Assembly (NCBI GenBank): GCA_016869765.1
Contig: VGES01000015.1
Span: 1-64,000, forward strand
Source of the DNA: Alphaproteobacteria bacterium
GTDB taxonomy: Bacteria > Pseudomonadota > Alphaproteobacteria > SHVP01
Direction of reading: 5' to 3'
Length of the DNA stretch: 64,000 nt
This document shows positions 1 to 8,923 of this stretch, in pieces; position 1 is the stretch's first letter; each line of letters opens with the position of its first letter. The notes under the pieces were generated by a model. That model worked only from the letters and a program-made list of their open reading frames with translations, did no database searches and was not told where the DNA came from. Made by a program: the position numbers and the translations under genes.

Positions 1-108
1 ACGACGCTCAGCAGATCGGTCACGGGACTCCCGGGCTGCTCGGTGGTTGCGGCTGTCGCGTTCATCAAGCCGGGCGTTTCTCGCCGCGGCCAGCAACGGG
101 AGGGACCC

Positions 109-864
109 ATGAAACGTCTCAGAGGAAAAGTCGCATTGGTGACCGGCGCCTCGGCCGGCATCGGCCGCGGCGTCGCCATCGCGTTCGCCCACGAGGGGGC
201 GGATGTCGCGATCAACTATCCGGACAAGAGCGAAGAAAAAAACATCAAGGCGGTCGCCGCCGAAATCCGCAAAGCCGGCGGCAAGGCGTTTCCGGTCATG
301 GCCGACGTCTCGGCCGACGCCCAGGTCAAGCGCATGGTGGCCAAGGTCATCAAGCAATTCGGCCGCATCGATATCCTCGTCAACAACGCCGGGATCGTTT
401 CAACGGCGCCCGTCGAAGCGATGTCGCCGGCCACGTGGCAGAAGATGATCGACATCAACCTGACCGGGGTGTTCCTCTGCACCCATTACGTGTTGCCACA
501 CATGTACAAGCGCAACTACGGCAAGATCATCAACAACGCCTCGCAGCTCGCCTATCTCGGCAACAACAACCTGTCGCACTACTGCGCCGCCAAGGCCGGC
601 GTCATCTCGTTCACCCGCTCGCTCGCGCGCGAGATCGGGCCGCGCAACGTCTCGGCCAACTGTGTGGCACCTGGCGCGACCGTGACGCGCATCCTCGACA
701 AGGTGCCGCAGGACCATATCGACCACATCAAGAAGACGATCCCCAAGGGTCGCCTTGGCCGGATCGATGACATGGTGCCGGCGTTCGTCTTCCTGGCAAG
801 CGAAGACTCGAAGTTCTTCGTTGGCCAGACGATCAGCCCCAACGGCGGCGATTACATGTTGTAA
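109..864 (+). CDS. SDR family oxidoreductase (FabG-like)
   Basis: NAD(P)-dependent short-chain dehydrogenase of about 251 residues, the classical SDR length; it should interconvert an alcohol and a ketone in the cytoplasm, substrate unknown. The Rossmann motif TGASAGIG lies near residue 14, NNAG near residue 90, and the catalytic Ser and YCAAK are in register (Ser 13 residues before Tyr). The C-terminus ends in a PNGGDYML variant of the usual G-G-D/Y tail. I chose the ATG at 109 because GGGAGGG precedes it at good spacing and the SDR fold begins at once; an upstream ATG at 43 would add 22 unrelated residues. It is followed by a strong hairpin and a convergent methyltransferase, so it is probably a single transcription unit. 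Confidence 0.9.
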   Translation: MKRLRGKVALVTGASAGIGRGVAIAFAHEGADVAINYPDKSEEKNIKAVAAEIRKAGGKAFPVMADVSADAQVKRMVAKVIKQFGRIDILVNNAGIVSTAPVEAMSPATWQKMIDINLTGVFLCTHYVLPHMYKRNYGKIINNASQLAYLGNNNLSHYCAAKAGVISFTRSLAREIGPRNVSANCVAPGATVTRILDKVPQDHIDHIKKTIPKGRLGRIDDMVPAFVFLASEDSKFFVGQTISPNGGDYML

Positions 865-876
865 GCGGGTCGCGTG

Positions 877-904
877 GAGGGCCGGCGCCTCGGCGCCGGC
901 CCTC
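877..904. terminator. Bidirectional hairpin terminator
   Basis: A perfect 12-bp stem (GAGGGCCGGCGC with its complement) closes a CTCG tetraloop between two convergent genes. There is no long T-run on either side, so termination efficiency is inferred from position and stem strength. Confidence 0.7.
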
Positions 905-913
905 GCCGCCCGA

Positions 914-2086
914 CTACTTGAAGGCGCAGAACAGGTAGTGGCGCCGCGCACCGCGGGGCGAGCCCATCACCTTGTCGGCGGCGACCGCCGCCGTGACCTG
1001 CGCGGCGACCGACGGCGCATAGCCGCGGTCTTCGAACACCTTGTCAGCGGAGAAACCGGCTTTGACCGCTTCCTCCGGCAGATTCATCGAGTGGATTCGC
1101 GTCCAAAAGGGTTCGTTGTTGTTGCGGCAATCCCAGTCCCGCACCCACTGCTGATAGACCTCGACCCCGCGATAGGGCGGCTGCTCGGAGTGGACCATCA
1201 GTCCACCCGGCCGCAGCAAACGTCGGCACTCGCCGATCAGGTTCAGCACAGCACTGTGCGCCATCTCGTGCAGAAGTGCCCCCGACACGATGAGGTCGAA
1301 GTGCCCATCGGGAAATTTCGTGTGTTCGGCGTTTTGTTGCGAGAAATGGATGGCCTTGCCCAGGCTCTCGGCGCGCGCGTGGCCATAACGCAAGCAGGCC
1401 GCCGAAACGTCGATTGCATGAATTTCGGCATCGGGATAGATGTCGGCCAGCGGCAGGGTACCGTTGCCCGCGGTGCAGCCCATGTCGAGGATGCGTTTGG
1501 GCTGGAAGTCGGGGAACTTGTGCTTGATGTAGAGCACGACGCCCCGACCGATGCCGTCCATCAGGGGCCCGAAGTTGCCGTCGACGTAGATATAGGCACC
1601 GCGGTCGTAGAGCGCACCCGCCGAGACGTCGTCCGGCGCGCGCTCTTCGGCATAACCGCCGGGCATGGCGTGGTGGTGGTTATCGCCGACGTAGGCCGGA
1701 ATCGGCAGCGCCGAGTCGAGAGTCAGCGAACCGCGCGTCTTGCCGCGGCGAACGTTCTTCGCGGTCGAAATCATCGTTGGCAACTGGCGCTCGATCGAGT
1801 CGAGCACGGAGTCCCAAAGCATCTCCTGGCTCGCACGCTGCAACTCGCTCGACATCTGAAAAAACGGGCGGTCGTCCATCGCGCGACGCACCTCGTGCAA
1901 CGAGGTCGGCGCACGTCCATTGGCCCGCTCGAACGCGGGCCGTACCTCGTGTTCATAGATGTCGCGATTGCCCGGAGATACGTCGCTCCGCACGTAGTGC
2001 GCCAAGCTGAACACGAAATGCTGGCGGGCAGCTTCGTCGTGCAACGGCGTGGGCAGGACGGCATGACGTGTCTGACGATCGGGCAT
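914..2086 (-). CDS. Class I SAM-dependent methyltransferase
   Basis: A 390-residue protein. The C-terminal half is a methyltransferase fold: motif I ILDMGCTAGNGT near residue 195, an acidic AIDVS at the end of strand 2, FDLIVSGALLHEM as motif IV, and LLRPGGLMV as the post-motif strand. The first 150 or so residues have no motif I recognise and may be a substrate or lid domain; they include a His-rich DNHHHAMPGGY stretch near residue 137. The substrate is unknown. It converges on the SDR to its left and diverges from the GST at 2185, sharing a 98-bp promoter region with it. Confidence 0.85.
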   Translation of the reverse strand: MPDRQTRHAVLPTPLHDEAARQHFVFSLAHYVRSDVSPGNRDIYEHEVRPAFERANGRAPTSLHEVRRAMDDRPFFQMSSELQRASQEMLWDSVLDSIERQLPTMISTAKNVRRGKTRGSLTLDSALPIPAYVGDNHHHAMPGGYAEERAPDDVSAGALYDRGAYIYVDGNFGPLMDGIGRGVVLYIKHKFPDFQPKRILDMGCTAGNGTLPLADIYPDAEIHAIDVSAACLRYGHARAESLGKAIHFSQQNAEHTKFPDGHFDLIVSGALLHEMAHSAVLNLIGECRRLLRPGGLMVHSEQPPYRGVEVYQQWVRDWDCRNNNEPFWTRIHSMNLPEEAVKAGFSADKVFEDRGYAPSVAAQVTAAVAADKVMGSPRGARRHYLFCAFK

Positions 2087-2184
2087 CGCGAACTCCGTAA
2101 TGGAACGTTGCCGGATTATAGGGCTGACCCGTCGCGATGCCTGCTATCATCGTCACGACTTCGCCCTAGCGATTCTTTAAGCCT

Positions 2185-2835
2185 ATGAAGCTCCGCTTCA
2201 CACCGAATCCCAACTACATCCATAAGGTTTTGGTTGTCGCCTACGAGGCGGGCGTGGCGGACCGATTGACGTATGTCCGGACAAGCCCCTTCGACGACGC
2301 CGTCGACCTTGGACGCGACAATCCGCTGTCAAAGGTTCCGACCCTGGTGCTCGACGACGGCGAGGCGATTTATGGCGGCCTGGTGATTTGTGAATATCTG
2401 GACTGGCTTGGCGGGAGTCGCCTGTTTCCACCGCCGAGCCCGGTCCGGTTCACCGTCATGACCCGCATGGTGTTGGGGGACGGCCTGTTCGACACGATGG
2501 TGCTGCTCGACCTCGAAAGTTGGCGGCCGAAGGCCGAGCATCGCGTGGACTACGCCCAGCGTCAGTGGGACAAGGTCGTGCGCGGGCTCGATCGTCTCGA
2601 GCGCGATGCCCCGGGCTTCGCGGCGGCGCTCGATATCGGACAGATTTGCGTCGCCGGGGCACTCTCGCGTCTCGACTATCGCGTCAAGCCGATCGGCGAA
2701 CTCCTGAGTCCGATCGACCCCACCTACGAGTGGCGTCGCGGCCGACCCACCCTCGCGCGCTGGTACGACGCGATCAAGCAACGTCCGGCGATGCGTTTCA
2801 CCGTCGACAAGACCGGCACCACCATTCACCCCTGA
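2185..2835 (+). CDS. Glutathione S-transferase family protein
   Basis: A 216-residue cytosolic GST-like protein: N-terminal thioredoxin fold with NPLSKVPTL, which holds the cis-proline that contacts glutathione, then a helical C-terminal domain. The usual E-S glutathione-binding pair before the EYLD helix reads Gly-Gly (AIYGGLVICEYLD), and the same change occurs in the paralogue at 54180, so both belong to a divergent subfamily. The start of the fold (MKLRFTPNPNY) supports the ATG at 2185. It is followed 16 bp later by a hydrolase-fold gene, probably in one operon. The substrate is unknown. Confidence 0.85.
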   Translation: MKLRFTPNPNYIHKVLVVAYEAGVADRLTYVRTSPFDDAVDLGRDNPLSKVPTLVLDDGEAIYGGLVICEYLDWLGGSRLFPPPSPVRFTVMTRMVLGDGLFDTMVLLDLESWRPKAEHRVDYAQRQWDKVVRGLDRLERDAPGFAAALDIGQICVAGALSRLDYRVKPIGELLSPIDPTYEWRRGRPTLARWYDAIKQRPAMRFTVDKTGTTIHP

Positions 2836-2851
2836 TCCGAGGAGAAGCGTC

Positions 2852-3637
2852 ATGCCCCGCGTGAAGGTCGACAAGGCCGAGATCTATTACGAGATGCACG
2901 GCGAGGGCCCGACGGTGGCGATGGCCCACGGCGGCAGCGGCAACACGCTCGCGTGGTTCCAGCAGCTCCCGGCGTTCACCAAGCGCTACCGCGTCCTCCT
3001 TTTCGATCAACGCGGCTGGCATCGCTCGCCCTGCGCGCCCGACGACGTCCATCCGAAGTACTTCGCCGACGACCTCCTGGCCGTGCTCGATCGGGAGAAG
3101 ATCCCCAAGGTGGCGATCTGCGGTCATCAGGTCGGCGGCTGGACCGCGCTGGCGACCGCCATGCAGGCGCCCGATCGGGTCCACGCCATCGCGATGTCGG
3201 CGAGCGCCGGCGGCGTCGTGCCCACGGGCATCATGAACGCCTTCGCCCGTGGCCCCGGCAAGACCGTTGGGACGCCGGCCATTCGTCCATCGAGCGTGGC
3301 ACCGGCGTTCGGCAAGCACCATCCGGAGCGCATGGTGCTGTTCGATCAGCTGGCACGCCTCAATCAGGACCTGTTCAAGCCGATGCAGCTCCTGTTGCAC
3401 CCGGACGTGATCGTCAAAACCGAGCGCCTCAAGGGGTATCGAACGCCGACGCTCGTACTCGCCGGACAAGAGTCTCAGATCATTCCGCCGGCCGCCCTTC
3501 AGGAAGCAACCGCCATGATCCCGGGCGCGGAGTTCAAGGTCATGCCCGGCGTCGGCCATTCACCACCGTGGGAGGCACCCGAGGCCTACAGCCGGCACGT
3601 ACTCGAGTTCTTCGCCCGGCACGTTCCCGCCAACTGA
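2852..3637 (+). CDS. Alpha/beta-hydrolase-fold protein with Gln at the nucleophile position
   Basis: A 261-residue alpha/beta-hydrolase-fold protein, normal family length. The oxyanion region (MAHGGSGN), the DQRGWHRS turn and the late His (GVGHSPPW) are present. The nucleophile elbow reads G-H-Q-V-G, so the catalytic Ser is Gln, and the acid loop reads AGQESQIIPP, without the usual Asp. By family knowledge it should not be an ordinary serine esterase; a binding, lyase or non-hydrolytic role is possible. A GGAG ribosome site precedes the ATG. It sits just after the GST and is likely co-transcribed with it. Confidence 0.85.
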   Translation: MPRVKVDKAEIYYEMHGEGPTVAMAHGGSGNTLAWFQQLPAFTKRYRVLLFDQRGWHRSPCAPDDVHPKYFADDLLAVLDREKIPKVAICGHQVGGWTALATAMQAPDRVHAIAMSASAGGVVPTGIMNAFARGPGKTVGTPAIRPSSVAPAFGKHHPERMVLFDQLARLNQDLFKPMQLLLHPDVIVKTERLKGYRTPTLVLAGQESQIIPPAALQEATAMIPGAEFKVMPGVGHSPPWEAPEAYSRHVLEFFARHVPAN

Positions 3638-3650
3638 CGCGCCCCGTCGA

Positions 3651-4310
3651 TCAGTCCTCCAGGGCGTTAACCACGGCGAACGAGCGAAGTTCTTCGGGTG
3701 TCAACCAGTGCATGGCGTCGTGATCGACCTCCACGTGGAGCGCCATCAAGCGGACTGAGATCCCCATGTCGTTCAAGTGCTGCATCTGTGCCGTCGCAGC
3801 GGCCGTACTCGCCTGCTCGAATCGGCCGATGGCTCGGACGACCGCGCCATGATCGCCACTTCGCGCTGCGGCGACGACAGCCGCAATCCGCTCCTCGTTC
3901 CCTGTAAGCGTGGCGCGATGGACGCCGACCCGCCCGCCACGCTCGACCTGACGATGCCGGCCGCCGGCAAACGCAAACAGGCAGGCACTGGAACACGTCC
4001 GTCCGGACTCGATCCTGGTCGCCAAGCCCTCGCGCCGCAGGAGTTCGCCAACCTCGATCGCGCCCAGAACGCTGCCCCCGGTCGAGTCGAACGTCACCAC
4101 GTCGAACGGCCCGACGGCGCGTAGCACGGCGGCGACGCGCTCCGCTTCGTTTTGGAGAAATCGCCCGGAAAGCGCCAGAACCCGTTCACCGGCATTCCGT
4201 GGCGTATCGATGTCGAGCGCATACGCCTGGACGCCCGTCAGGGACAGCCCGGCCGCTAAGAGGAGCGTCACCATCATCCCTATCGCCAATCGACGCCCGT
4301 TCCGCCGCAT
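3651..4310 (-). CDS. Exported ClpP/crotonase-fold protein (COG3904-like)
   Basis: A 219-residue protein with an N-terminal signal peptide (basic MRRNGRR, hydrophobic core, end near VQAYA). The mature part has the ClpP-type pattern: FDSTGGSVLGAI near residue 80 and TCSSACLFAFAGG near residue 105, where the Ser in S-A-C is the likely active residue, followed by a His in GVHRA. This matches the periplasmic ClpP-like proteins of Proteobacteria, whose biochemical role is poorly known. The last 60 residues are less conserved. It converges on the hydrolase gene with only 13 bp between stops. Confidence 0.7.
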   Translation of the reverse strand: MRRNGRRLAIGMMVTLLLAAGLSLTGVQAYALDIDTPRNAGERVLALSGRFLQNEAERVAAVLRAVGPFDVVTFDSTGGSVLGAIEVGELLRREGLATRIESGRTCSSACLFAFAGGRHRQVERGGRVGVHRATLTGNEERIAAVVAAARSGDHGAVVRAIGRFEQASTAAATAQMQHLNDMGISVRLMALHVEVDHDAMHWLTPEELRSFAVVNALED

Positions 4311-4370
4311 GGGCCGCCTCCGCGAGAAGCCTCACGGGGCCTATGCATGGTTCAGGACGATTTTCTCGGG

Positions 4371-5393
4371 TCAGGCCTGGACGAAGGCCCAAGCGTAGCC
4401 GTCCGGCGACGTGCAGCCGAAGGCAGGTGCGCCGAACTCGTCTTCGAGCACCTGCCCCGTCCAAGGCACGCCGGCGCCGGCCACCTTCGAACGAAGGCGG
4501 GCAAGGTCCATCGAGCGATAGGTATAGAGCGAATACCCGAAATTCCCGGGCGCCGACGCACGATACCAGCGATCGTCCTTGGCCGACTCTGGGAGGCGAA
4601 ACACCCGCAGCTTGCCCGACAATTGCCGGTCGGGTTCCGGACCCGAACGCACGTCGTCGAAATCGGTTTCGAACAGCAACTCGCCATCTCGCATCGGCAT
4701 CATGAGAGCTGGCAATGTGCCTCCCTCTACTACGATCCGCCGCTCCGAGATGCGCTTGAGGCCGAGAACCTGATCGTAGAAGCCGAGCAACCCCTGATCG
4801 TCGGGACCGATGCATATACCGGCCTGCGTGAACTGGCTGGCGCGCAGCAGGCAGTGCTCGTTGTAACGCCCGAAGTTGGGCAGCTCGTGGGCGTAGCGTT
4901 GCACCAGCACCTGCCGCCCTTCGCGCCAGAACATCGGCAGCTCACGTTTGTGCGGGAAATCGTCTCGGAACGGTTGCGTCTGGTCGAGGGTCACGCCGAC
5001 GGGGTGAAACACGGGTTCCAGGTACCAGAGGTCCATGCCCTGCGCTTTCCAAGCGCGTGCGTGATCGGCAAACAACTGGACGTCTCGCGTCTTCGCGACG
5101 GTCCAGCGGTTGCCGGGCGTGCGCAACGGTATCTGTCCAAGCCCTTCGCCCGTGGGCTTGTCCCACGTCATCAGGCGGACGAGACCGTGATCGGCGTCCT
5201 GGTGCAGGAGCCTCACCGATCGCACCGCCGAGGCGACGCCATAGAGGCGTTCGGCCGCCGCCGCTCCAAGACGACCCGTCGTACCGACGCGGTACCCGAA
5301 GGCCTGCCAATGGCCGATCGCCGCTGCCAGATCGGCAACACCGACGCCCACCTCGTACATGCCGCCCAAGACGGCCGGTTCGTTCTTCGTCAT
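4371..5393 (-). CDS. Two-domain VOC (glyoxalase-like) protein
   Basis: A 340-residue protein with two vicinal-oxygen-chelate-like halves. The first begins GGMYEVGVGVADLAAAIGHW, the second FTQAGICIGPDDQGLLGFY, and each has the beta-alpha-beta pattern of glyoxalase and extradiol-dioxygenase superfamily members. I cannot place a full set of metal ligands with confidence, so the reaction (isomerase, dioxygenase or binding) is open. It is divergent from the M19-like gene at 5437 with only 43 bp between the starts, so the two may be co-regulated. Confidence 0.75.
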   Translation of the reverse strand: MTKNEPAVLGGMYEVGVGVADLAAAIGHWQAFGYRVGTTGRLGAAAAERLYGVASAVRSVRLLHQDADHGLVRLMTWDKPTGEGLGQIPLRTPGNRWTVAKTRDVQLFADHARAWKAQGMDLWYLEPVFHPVGVTLDQTQPFRDDFPHKRELPMFWREGRQVLVQRYAHELPNFGRYNEHCLLRASQFTQAGICIGPDDQGLLGFYDQVLGLKRISERRIVVEGGTLPALMMPMRDGELLFETDFDDVRSGPEPDRQLSGKLRVFRLPESAKDDRWYRASAPGNFGYSLYTYRSMDLARLRSKVAGAGVPWTGQVLEDEFGAPAFGCTSPDGYAWAFVQA

Positions 5394-5436
5394 CTCCTCA
5401 GTTTACGGCGTGGGCGCGAATGAACGAAGATGGCGT

Positions 5437-6417
5437 ATGACCGCCGCACAACTTCATCGCGACTTGACCGTGTTCGATGGGCTCATCCTGTCGGCGCCGA
5501 CGCGCGCCGTGTTCGAGGACATTCACCGCGGTGGTATTACCGCCGCCAATTTCACCTGCTCGATCTGGGAAGACTTCCGCGGCACCATGCAGAACGTTGC
5601 CAAGTGGAAGAACTGGATCACCGAACACCATGACATCCTGCGGCCGGTGCACTCGGTGGCCGACATCCGCCGCGCCAAGGCCGAGAACAAGGTCGGGGTA
5701 TCGCTCGGCTGGCAGAACTGTACCGGCATCGACGATCAACTCGGCTTCCTCCAGATCTACAAGGCGTTGGGCGTCGGCTTCATCCAACTCACGTACAACA
5801 CCCAGAACCTGATCGGGACGGGTTGCTACGAGAGCCGCGACTCGGGCCTTTCGGATTTCGGCCGCGAGGCCGTCCACGAGATGAACCGCGTCGGTATCGC
5901 CGTCGATCTCTCCCACGTCGGCTCCAGGACGTGCGCAGAGACGATCCGGCACTCGAAGAAGCCGGTGTGCTACACGCACACCTGCCCTCGCGCGCTGCGT
6001 GATCACCCGCGGAACAAGAGCGACGAAGAACTCCGGCTGATCGCTGATCATGGCGGCTTCATCGGCGTCACCCGCTTCACCGTGCTGCTACGCCGCGGTC
6101 AGAACTCCGACCTCGAGGACTATCTCGATGCCATCGAACACACGATCGACGTGGCGGGAGAACAGAACGTGGGAATCGGCACCGACATGGTGCAGGACCA
6201 ACCCGACGCGCTCACCGAGTACTGCATCCGCGACAAAGGATACGCCCGTCAGCTCACCGACTTCGGTACGGTGAAAGAACTCAAGGGACTGGAGCGCCAC
6301 CACGAGATGCCGAACGTGACCGCGGCCATGCTCGCCCGCGGCTGGTCCGAGACTCGCGTTCGCGCGGTCATGGGCGAAAACTGGCTTCGTTACTTGACCG
6401 AAGTGTGGGGCGAATGA
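5437..6417 (+). CDS. Peptidase M19 (renal dipeptidase-like) family protein
   Basis: A 326-residue TIM-barrel protein of the membrane-dipeptidase family. Matches include GFLQIYKALGVGFIQLTYN, VDLSHVG (metal His), VCYTHTCPRALRDH (second metal His) and GIGTDMVQDQ near the end. The N-terminal D-G-H-x-D motif that supplies two ligands of the first zinc in canonical M19 enzymes reads VFDGLILSAP, so it is not a textbook dipeptidase. I chose the ATG at 5437; an upstream start at 5359 would read back through the divergent gene's start. Its stop overlaps the next start as ATGA, and it leads an operon with three SDRs, suggesting release of a substrate that they then oxidise or reduce. Confidence 0.8.
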   Translation: MTAAQLHRDLTVFDGLILSAPTRAVFEDIHRGGITAANFTCSIWEDFRGTMQNVAKWKNWITEHHDILRPVHSVADIRRAKAENKVGVSLGWQNCTGIDDQLGFLQIYKALGVGFIQLTYNTQNLIGTGCYESRDSGLSDFGREAVHEMNRVGIAVDLSHVGSRTCAETIRHSKKPVCYTHTCPRALRDHPRNKSDEELRLIADHGGFIGVTRFTVLLRRGQNSDLEDYLDAIEHTIDVAGEQNVGIGTDMVQDQPDALTEYCIRDKGYARQLTDFGTVKELKGLERHHEMPNVTAAMLARGWSETRVRAVMGENWLRYLTEVWGE

Positions 6418-7154
6418 CCGATCTCAAGGGAAAACTCGCGCTTGTGACCGCCGCGGGTTCGCCGATCGGAGCCGCCTGTGCCGCCCGGTTGGCCGATGCC
6501 GGTCATCACGTTATCGCGGCCGACACGGACGGAACCGCGGCCGCGGCCGTGGTCGCACTCATTCGCCAACACAACGGTTCGGCCGAGTTCGCACCGCTCG
6601 ATGCGAGTGATGAGCGCAACTGGCGCGCCATGGCCGGGCACATCCGCACCAAATACAAGCGCCTCGACGTCCTGGTGCAAGCGGCAATGACCCTGCTGGT
6701 CAAACCCTTCACGGAGACCACGCTCGCGGACCTCCGCTCGCTCGCCCGCGACAACATCGTGGCGCCGTGGCTGGGCTTGCGACACTGCGCGCCCCTGCTG
6801 CGCGAAGCGGGGAACGCCTGCGTCGTCAACCTGACGTCGACCGTCGGACGGACCGCCCATGGCGGGGCCGCAGCACTCTCGGCCACCGCCGCCGGCGTGC
6901 GCATGATGACGAAGTCGGCCGCCCTCGAATGGGGCCCGCAGGGTTACGGCGTCACCGTCAACACGGTGAACGTCGGCAGCGTGCCCTGGCGGCCGCACGC
7001 GGAAACCACGCAGGACGATCTCGACCTCGGCCCCGCAATCGCACCCTCCGAGGTCGCCGAGGCCGTGCTCTACCTGTGTTCGCCGGCGGCCAAATACATC
7101 ACCGGGATGGAGATCACGTTGGACGGCGGCCGCAGCATCGGCTTCCCAGGATGA
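6414..7154 (+). CDS. Degenerate SDR-fold protein lacking catalytic Tyr and Lys
   Basis: A 246-residue SDR-fold protein. The N-terminal Rossmann segment is recognisable (LALVTAAGSPIG) and the tail is normal (ITGMEITLDGGRS). The NNAG motif reads VQAAM, and YxxxK reads LSATA, so both proton-transfer residues are gone. It cannot work as a normal SDR. It is translationally coupled on both sides through ATGA overlaps, and the next gene encodes an SDR that keeps YxxxK. A known precedent is BbsC of BbsCD, an inactive SDR subunit paired with an active one; a non-catalytic subunit role here is inferred. A relative with the same losses lies at 55596. Confidence 0.85.
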   Translation: MTDLKGKLALVTAAGSPIGAACAARLADAGHHVIAADTDGTAAAAVVALIRQHNGSAEFAPLDASDERNWRAMAGHIRTKYKRLDVLVQAAMTLLVKPFTETTLADLRSLARDNIVAPWLGLRHCAPLLREAGNACVVNLTSTVGRTAHGGAAALSATAAGVRMMTKSAALEWGPQGYGVTVNTVNVGSVPWRPHAETTQDDLDLGPAIAPSEVAEAVLYLCSPAAKYITGMEITLDGGRSIGFPG

Positions 7155-7933
7155 CGGCGCTCGCCGGCCAAGTCGCGATCGTCACCGGCGCCACCGGCGG
7201 CCTCGGTCGACCGATCGCGGTTGCCTTGGCGGCGGCCGGGGCCAAGGTCGTCGCGACCGGGCGCAATGTCGAGCGAGGCGAGGCAACCGTTGCGGCCATC
7301 ACCGTTTCGGGGGGCGAAGCCACGTTCCTTGCCCAGGACGTGACTCGCGACGAGGACTGGCAAACGGTGATCGCGCAAACGATCGCCGCCTTTGGGCGCC
7401 TCGATGCCGTGATCAACAACGCGGGCGATGCGCGCCTCGCCCCAATCGAGGAACTCACGCTCCAGGACCTCGAGTATCTGCTCGATCTCAATCTCCACGG
7501 TTCATTCCTCGGCCTCAAGCATGCGTTCGCCCACATGGGCACCGACGGCGGCGCCGTCATCAACCTGACCGCGTTGCCCGCCTATGGCGGCGCGGTGCGC
7601 CAAACGGCCTATTCTGCAGCCAAGGGGGCGCTCGCCCATTTGACCAAGGCCGCGGCGATTGCCGGCCGCGCGCGCGGCATTCGTGTGAACAATATCGTTC
7701 CGGCCGTGTTGTTCGCCGGCGGCGAGGTTTCCCCCGGCGCCGTGCGGGTTCAGGGTGATCCCGCCGCCGCCGAGCTGTTCAAAGCCCGCGCCATCGCGCA
7801 AAGCCCCCTCAAGAAGCTCGGCGAGCCCGACGACGCGGCCCGGGCCGCGGTGTTCCTATGCTCGCGGGCCGGCCGCCACATCTCCGGCATCGATGTCTTC
7901 ATCGACGGCGGCCGGCAGGCCGGCGGCAACTGA
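7151..7933 (+). CDS. SDR family oxidoreductase (tandem copy 1)
   Basis: A 260-residue classical SDR: VTGATGGLG, INNAGDARLAPIEEL and YSAAK are present. The position 13 residues before the Tyr is Ala (INLTALPAYGG) with a Thr one residue earlier, so the usual catalytic Ser is absent or replaced. It starts inside the stop of the degenerate SDR (ATGA) and ends one base into the next start (TGATG), so translation is coupled along the operon. It is clearly a paralogue of the next gene over its full length, with shared blocks such as GRARGIRVNNIVP and a GGN C-terminus. Confidence 0.9.
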   Translation: MTALAGQVAIVTGATGGLGRPIAVALAAAGAKVVATGRNVERGEATVAAITVSGGEATFLAQDVTRDEDWQTVIAQTIAAFGRLDAVINNAGDARLAPIEELTLQDLEYLLDLNLHGSFLGLKHAFAHMGTDGGAVINLTALPAYGGAVRQTAYSAAKGALAHLTKAAAIAGRARGIRVNNIVPAVLFAGGEVSPGAVRVQGDPAAAELFKARAIAQSPLKKLGEPDDAARAAVFLCSRAGRHISGIDVFIDGGRQAGGN

Positions 7934-8715
7934 TGGGCGTGTTGGACGAAAAAGTCATCGTCGTGACCGGAGCGAGCGGCTCGCTCGGTCGTGCGATGAC
8001 TGTGGCCCTCGTCGAAGCCGGCGCCACCGTGATCGGCACCGGTCGAAACCTCAAGCTGGGCGAAGAGACCGTCGCCCTTGCGACCCGTCACGGCGGCAAG
8101 GCGGTCTTTCTCGCCCACGACGTGACCGAAGACGGTGATTGGTCGCGCGTCATGCAAGAGGTCATGAGCCGATACGGTTGTCTCGATGCCGTCGTCAACA
8201 ATGCGGGTGATGCTCGCCTCGCACCAATCGAAGAACTGGCGCTCGCCGATCTCGAGTACGTCCTGCGCCTCAACCTCGAGGGCTCGTTCCTCGGCCTCCA
8301 GCACGCGTTTCGCCACTTCGGTCCTGAGGGCGGAGCCGTCGTCAACGTAACGGTCCTCACGGCCTACGGCGGCAATGCGGGTTCCACCGCGTACGGCGCG
8401 GCCAAGGGGGCGCTCGCCCAACTCACCAAGGCGGCCGCTCTGGCGGGACGCGCGCGCGGCATCCGCGTCAACAACATCGTGCCGGGAGTCCTGTTCGCCG
8501 GCGGCGAACTGTCTGCAGGGGCGATCCGCGTCCACGGCGGCCCCGAAGGTGCCCAGCGCTTCAAGGAGCGCATCATCGCCAAGACTCCGCTGCGCCGGCT
8601 GGGCGAACCCGAAGACGCCGCGCAGGCCGCCGTCTACCTATGCTCCGATGCCGCACGGCACGTGAGCGGCATCGACCTCGTTGTCGACGGCGGCCGCCTT
8701 GTCGGTGGCAATTAG
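7933..8715 (+). CDS. SDR family oxidoreductase (tandem copy 2)
   Basis: A 260-residue classical SDR, adjacent paralogue of the 7151 gene. It has VTGASGSLG, VNNAGDARLAPIEEL and YGAAK; the expected catalytic Ser position is Val (VNVTVLTAYGG), as in its neighbour, so the pair shares this departure. The start overlaps the previous stop by one base. It is the last intact gene of the M19-SDR operon. Its last 24 codons are echoed by a remnant at 9828, evidence that a further copy once existed. Confidence 0.9.
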   Translation: MGVLDEKVIVVTGASGSLGRAMTVALVEAGATVIGTGRNLKLGEETVALATRHGGKAVFLAHDVTEDGDWSRVMQEVMSRYGCLDAVVNNAGDARLAPIEELALADLEYVLRLNLEGSFLGLQHAFRHFGPEGGAVVNVTVLTAYGGNAGSTAYGAAKGALAQLTKAAALAGRARGIRVNNIVPGVLFAGGELSAGAIRVHGGPEGAQRFKERIIAKTPLRRLGEPEDAAQAAVYLCSDAARHVSGIDLVVDGGRLVGGN

Positions 8716-8923
8716 CGATCGACTGTGCGAGCGGTGGGATCGTGCTTCGTCGATCACGTCCGGGTGTTTTCTCACTGTTTGAAGTAGAGTTTTTCCTCAG
8801 CATCAGATTTTCAGAAGAAGGAGCGGCACTATTCATCGAACCGAAAACGAGATTCGTCATGGGGAGTGGATTGCGACCCATGATCCTGAGGGCATTTGGG
8901 GATGGGGAACTCCAGCCGGCCAA

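Noticed and set aside
755-2188. Long plus-strand frame of 477 codons
   Set aside because: It is antisense to the methyltransferase, is Arg/His-rich and lacks any motif; typical of GC-rich antisense frames.
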